From assembly GCF_002413825.1 (NCBI RefSeq), contig NZ_DHXT01000050.1:29407-35121 (forward strand): a stretch of DNA of 5,715 bases, given 5' to 3'. Origin of the DNA: Rhodoferax sp. UBA5149. GTDB taxonomy: Bacteria; Pseudomonadota; Gammaproteobacteria; Burkholderiales; Burkholderiaceae_C. The translations under genes and the position numbers were made by a program. The notes beneath the pieces were generated by a model, which saw only the letters and a list, made by a program, of their open reading frames with translations, was not told the DNA's origin and searched no databases. Shown here piece by piece: positions 2,990-5,715 of the stretch; position 1 is the first letter of the stretch, and each line of letters opens with the position of its first letter.

Positions 2990-5715
2990 ATGACCCCTCA
3001 GCAATTCATCGCCAAATGGGGCCCCGGCGGCCCCGCTTATGACCTCAACGAACGCCAGGGCGCGCAGCCCCACTTCATGGACCTGTGCCAGTTGCTGGGC
3101 GTGCCCACGCCGGGCAGCGACGGCGACTACATCTTCGAGCAGGACACCCTGGTGCTGGGCGAGGCACGCGGCTATGCCGATGTGTTCAAGCGCAACCACT
3201 TCGCCTGGGAAAACAAGGCTCCGGGCCGCAATCTGGACACCGCGCTCAAGCAGCTGCTGACCTACAGCCTGGCGCTGTCCAACCCGCCGCTGCTGGTCGT
3301 GTGCGACCGCCTCACCACCCGCATCCACACCCAGTTCAACGGCCATCCGTCAGAAGTGCACACCGTGCTGCTGCACGAGATGGCGCAACCGGAAAAACAG
3401 GCCTTGTTGCGCCGCCTGTGGACCGACCCCGAGAGTTTTCGCCCCAAAAAGACCAGCCGCGACATCACCGAAGCCGCCGCCAAAAGCTTTGCCACCCTGG
3501 CCGATGGCCTGCGCCGACGTGGCCCCGCCAGAGACGCTGACCCGCAAGGCTGGCAAGCGCATGCCGACGAGGTGGCCCACTTCCTCACGCAGTGCCTGTT
3601 CTGCTTTTTTGCCGAAGACGTGAGCCTGCTGCCCGGGCGCATGTTTGAAGGGCTGGTGAACAACAAGAACCTCACCAGCGACAAACTCACCGCAGGCCTG
3701 ACCAACCTGTTCACCGTCATGCGCAAGGGTGGCCTGTATGGCAATGACGACATACCCTGGTTCAACGGCGGTCTGTTCAAGAAGGTGAAGGTGCCCGCGC
3801 TCACCATCATGGAAGTGACCGAGCTGCGCAACGCCGCCGCGCTCAATTGGAGCGCCATTGACGTGTCCATCTTCGGCACACTGTTTGAGCGGGGCCTGGA
3901 CCCGTCCAAGCGCAGCCAGCTCGGAGCCCACTACACCGACCCGGCCACCATCCTGCGCATTGTGGAGCCTGTGCTGACTCGGCCCTTGCTACAAAAATGG
4001 GAGCTGGTAGCGCAAGAGATACGGGGGCTGATGGCCAAAAGCACGAAGAAAAGGCGTGGAGCCTATTCAGCCGGTGGTCGCCACTTCAAGGCGTCTGCGG
4101 GTGATGCGGCTTTTCAAAAGGCCGAGGATTTGTTTCATGGCTGGCTTGCCGACTTGAAAGACTACCGCGTGCTCGATCCGGCCTGTGGCAGCGGCAACTT
4201 TTTGTTCCTGGGCCTCAAGGCTTTGAAGGACATTGAGCACAAGAGCCATCTGGACGCCGCCGCCCTGGGGCTGGACCGGCAGGCTGATCTGGTGACCGGG
4301 CCGCACAACGTGCTGGGCATTGAGTTGAACGAATACGCCGCTGAGCTGGCGCGGGTGACGGTGTGGATTGGCGAGCTGCAGTGGCGCATCGAGCATGGCT
4401 ACGACTTCAAGACCAACCCTGTGTTGGAGCCGCTGGATCACATTGAGTGCCGCGATGCTTTGCTGACCTTTCCCGTCACGGCAAGCGACGCAGGGCAAGC
4501 TCTGCCCTCCGTCATTGCGAGCGAAGCGCGGCAATCCATGACTTCGGTTGTTGATGCTGACTCCGAGGCGCGGGCGGGGCAGATGCCGGGCGCTCCGCGT
4601 CCTTCGGACTTTTTGATGTCGCGCCCAACATCCGCCCCACCCACGCCTCGGAGCGACCCGAGCAGGCGTGACGCACCTATCGAAACCCGTTCCGTTCGGG
4701 CTGAGCCTGTCGAAGCGGCCTGGCCGAAAGCCAGTGTGGTGATTGGGAATCCGCCGTTTTTGGGTGGGAGCAAGAAGCGTGGGGAGTTGGGCGCAGATTA
4801 CTTTGATGCGTTGGCCGCCGTGTTTAAAGGCCGGGTTCCGGCTGGAGCTGACTTGGTTTGTTATTGGTTCGATAAGGGCCTGAGAGCAATTCAGAGCAAT
4901 GGATTGGGTGCGGCGGGTTTTGTCGCCACGAACTCAATTCGCGGTGGCTCCAATAGAAAGGTGCTGGACGCGATTGTTCAAAGCACCAAAATCTTCGAAG
5001 CTTGGAGCGATGAAACGTGGATTAACGATGGGGCAGCAGTTCGCGTCTCATTGGTCGCATTTGGTCATGGGGCGGGCGCTCATTTGGACGGAAACGTAGT
5101 GAGCGAAATCTACGCCGATCTGACGGGGGCAAATGGTGAGAATTCCGCGTTAGACCTAGGCATGGCAAAACGCTTTCCCGGAAGCGGCAGTTCCGCTTTT
5201 GAGGGCTTGCGCAAGGATGGGCCATTAGATGTGTCTGGGCAGCAGGCCCGCGAATGGCTGCAACTACCCAATCCACATGGAAAATCAAACGCCCTCGTGT
5301 TGTTTCCGCTGATTAATGGCATGGACGTTACACGCAGGCCGCGTGACGGCTGGGTGGTTGATACCGGCGAATCAATGACCGACGCCGAAGCGGCATTGTT
5401 CGAAGCCCCGTTTGAACACATTCTTTGCCACGTTAAGCCCATACGACTTCAAAACAACGACCGAATTCGCCGGACGTATTGGTGGCGGTTTGGTCGCAAC
5501 GGGGAGCAGCTTCGTGCTGCGCTCAAACCTTTGGTTCGCTACATCAACACACCACGGGTTGCGAAATATCGTTTGTTCGTCTGGCAGCAAGCTCCGTCAA
5601 TACCAGACACCGCGACAGTCGCCATCGCCCGCGCCGACGACACTACCTTCGGCATCCTGCACAGCCGCTTCCACGAACTCTGGTCGCTGCGCATGTGCAC
5701 TTGGCTTGGCGTAGG
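2990..5715 (+). CDS. MmeI-like type IIL/IIG restriction-modification enzyme, 3' end cut by window edge
   Basis: A single-chain enzyme expected to methylate adenine in its target and cut DNA at a distance. The frame is open for 908 codons to the right edge. Domains: N-terminal nuclease with D64-X9-E74-N-K76, the D-X9-E-X-K pattern of MmeI; a helical spacer (about 150-290) with LFCFFAEDVSLLP; the conserved FGTLFERGLDPSKRSQLGAHYT (residues 295-316); SAM motif DPACGSGNF (396-404); methyltransferase motif NPPF (587-590); a probable target-recognition region from about 700; and the conserved C-terminal FGILHSRFHELW (887-898). Perhaps 120-150 residues are missing. Residues 497-575 are an extra block made of repeats (listed separately), read in frame between the SAM and NPPF motifs. 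From about 4740 to 5600 codons are less GC-biased than on either side. The ATG has almost no Shine-Dalgarno and lies 14 nt after the toxin stop, suggesting co-transcription. BREX PglX and DISARM methylases are related alternatives, but their partner genes are absent here. Confidence 0.92.
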   Translation, partial: MTPQQFIAKWGPGGPAYDLNERQGAQPHFMDLCQLLGVPTPGSDGDYIFEQDTLVLGEARGYADVFKRNHFAWENKAPGRNLDTALKQLLTYSLALSNPPLLVVCDRLTTRIHTQFNGHPSEVHTVLLHEMAQPEKQALLRRLWTDPESFRPKKTSRDITEAAAKSFATLADGLRRRGPARDADPQGWQAHADEVAHFLTQCLFCFFAEDVSLLPGRMFEGLVNNKNLTSDKLTAGLTNLFTVMRKGGLYGNDDIPWFNGGLFKKVKVPALTIMEVTELRNAAALNWSAIDVSIFGTLFERGLDPSKRSQLGAHYTDPATILRIVEPVLTRPLLQKWELVAQEIRGLMAKSTKKRRGAYSAGGRHFKASAGDAAFQKAEDLFHGWLADLKDYRVLDPACGSGNFLFLGLKALKDIEHKSHLDAAALGLDRQADLVTGPHNVLGIELNEYAAELARVTVWIGELQWRIEHGYDFKTNPVLEPLDHIECRDALLTFPVTASDAGQALPSVIASEARQSMTSVVDADSEARAGQMPGAPRPSDFLMSRPTSAPPTPRSDPSRRDAPIETRSVRAEPVEAAWPKASVVIGNPPFLGGSKKRGELGADYFDALAAVFKGRVPAGADLVCYWFDKGLRAIQSNGLGAAGFVATNSIRGGSNRKVLDAIVQSTKIFEAWSDETWINDGAAVRVSLVAFGHGAGAHLDGNVVSEIYADLTGANGENSALDLGMAKRFPGSGSSAFEGLRKDGPLDVSGQQAREWLQLPNPHGKSNALVLFPLINGMDVTRRPRDGWVVDTGESMTDAEAALFEAPFEHILCHVKPIRLQNNDRIRRTYWWRFGRNGEQLRAALKPLVRYINTPRVAKYRLFVWQQAPSIPDTATVAIARADDTTFGILHSRFHELWSLRMCTWLGV
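3988..4037. repeat. Possible Comamonadaceae-type dispersed repeat remnant inside RM gene
   Basis: The stretch CTACAAAAATGGGAGCTGG, then TAGCGCAAGAGATACGGGGG, then CTGATGGCC, resembles a short repeat I recall from intergenic regions of Comamonadaceae (pattern GCTA-CAAAA, GAGCTGCTAGCGC, ATACGGGGGCTAGAGGC). It codes for a linker just before the SAM-binding domain (LLQKWELVAQEIRGLMA). Homologues have a similar helical linker there, so the likeness may be chance. Low confidence. Confidence 0.25.
4475..4540. repeat. Tandem GTCA..AGCGA repeat, two copies, in frame in RM gene
   Basis: Two 30-nt units, 4475-4504 and 4511-4540, begin 36 nt apart and match at 21 of 30 positions (GTCACGGCAAGCGACGC against GTCATTGCGAGCGAAGC). 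Because 36 is a multiple of three, both are read in the same frame and give related peptides (VTASDAGQAL and VIASEARQSM). Between them is a small hairpin, AGGGCA (4492-4497) with TGCCCT (4503-4508). The second unit matches, from memory, a very widespread intergenic repeat (GTCATTGCGAGCGAAGCG, GCAATCCATGAC) of proteobacterial genomes. Confidence 0.7.
4561..4653. repeat. Long imperfect inverted repeat (33-bp arms) in frame in RM gene
   Basis: The left arm 4561-4593 pairs with the right arm 4621-4653. The outer 10 bp are perfect (CTCCGAGGCG / CGCCTCGGAG) and the inner 23 bp match at 18 positions, so 28 of 33 overall. The 27-nt loop holds a second small hairpin, GTCC-TTC-GGAC (4599-4609). The element is translated as a proline-, serine- and arginine-rich low-complexity segment (about residues 525-555) that does not look like a folded methyltransferase part. 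It is probably a mobile or dispersed palindromic element. Confidence 0.75.
4692..4714. repeat. Short TTCG..CGAA dispersed palindrome, in frame in RM gene
   Basis: This 23-bp stretch reads, on the minus strand, TTCGACAGGCTCAGCC followed by CGAACGG. I recognise it as an extremely common dispersed motif in proteobacterial genomes. It is an imperfect palindrome with TTCG/CGAA ends and a GGC/GCC core. Here it encodes SVRAEPVE, immediately before the sequence returns to normal methyltransferase (AAWPKASVVIGNPPF). Confidence 0.65.

Noticed and set aside
3262..3931. Minus-strand open frames of 215 and 193 aa
   Set aside because: They are antisense to the nuclease and helical part of the RM gene; GC-rich codon bias leaves such frames open by chance.
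4475..4714. CRISPR array
   Set aside because: Only two diverged 30-nt units with a 6-nt gap, followed by unrelated palindromes; no regular spacers.
4475..4714. Frameshifted pseudogene or assembly error in the RM gene
   Set aside because: The reading frame is the same on both sides, the block is exactly 240 nt, and both flanks match the methyltransferase family, so it is an in-frame insertion and not a break.
4438..4773. Minus-strand open frame through the repeat block as a small gene
   Set aside because: Its peptide is simply the repeats read from the other strand. Such peptides are often annotated as hypothetical proteins but have no gene-like start or context here.
2990..5715. BREX PglX or DISARM DrmMI methylase
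   Set aside because: The D-X9-E-X-K nuclease motif and the MmeI-like domain order favour a self-contained RM enzyme, and no BREX or DISARM partner genes are visible in the window.

Overview
The window is GC-rich and looks like betaproteobacterial DNA, most likely Comamonadaceae (Rhodoferax/Polaromonas/Acidovorax-like). This rests on GCC/CTG/CGC-dominated codon use, the style of the chemoreceptor, and short dispersed repeats that I recognise from memory as common in that group. No search was run, so the genus is inference.

Left part, minus strand (1-2136). A methyl-accepting chemotaxis protein starts at 1157 and runs off the left edge just as it reaches the signalling tip. Upstream of it, after a 127-nt gap holding a GC-rich hairpin, is a complete crotonase-fold gene (1285-2136). 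It keeps the three acidic residues of delta3,5-delta2,4-dienoyl-CoA isomerases. These look like ordinary housekeeping or accessory genes.

Right part, plus strand (2236-5715). A tightly packed three-gene defence-type cluster is transcribed away from the crotonase gene: (i) a 141-aa antitoxin with an AbrB-like N-terminus joined to a CcdA-like C-terminus; (ii) a CcdB-family toxin whose start codon overlaps the antitoxin stop (TGATG); (iii) 14 nt later, a large MmeI-like single-chain restriction-modification enzyme. That enzyme has a D-X9-E-X-K nuclease motif, a DPACGSGNF SAM motif and an NPPF adenine-methyltransferase motif, and is still open at the right edge (908 codons seen). A candidate sigma70 promoter with repeated GCATGAT units precedes the antitoxin.

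The most notable feature is inside the restriction-modification gene. About 240 bp (4475-4714, 80 codons) between the SAM-binding motif and the NPPF motif consist of three different repeat or palindrome types end to end: a tandem GTCA..GCGAGCGA repeat, a 33-bp imperfect inverted repeat, and a short TTCG..CGAA palindrome. They are read through in frame without a stop. This looks like intergenic dispersed repeats that became coding sequence inside an enzyme. Just after the insert, codon use becomes less GC-biased until about 5600, which suggests a mosaic gene.
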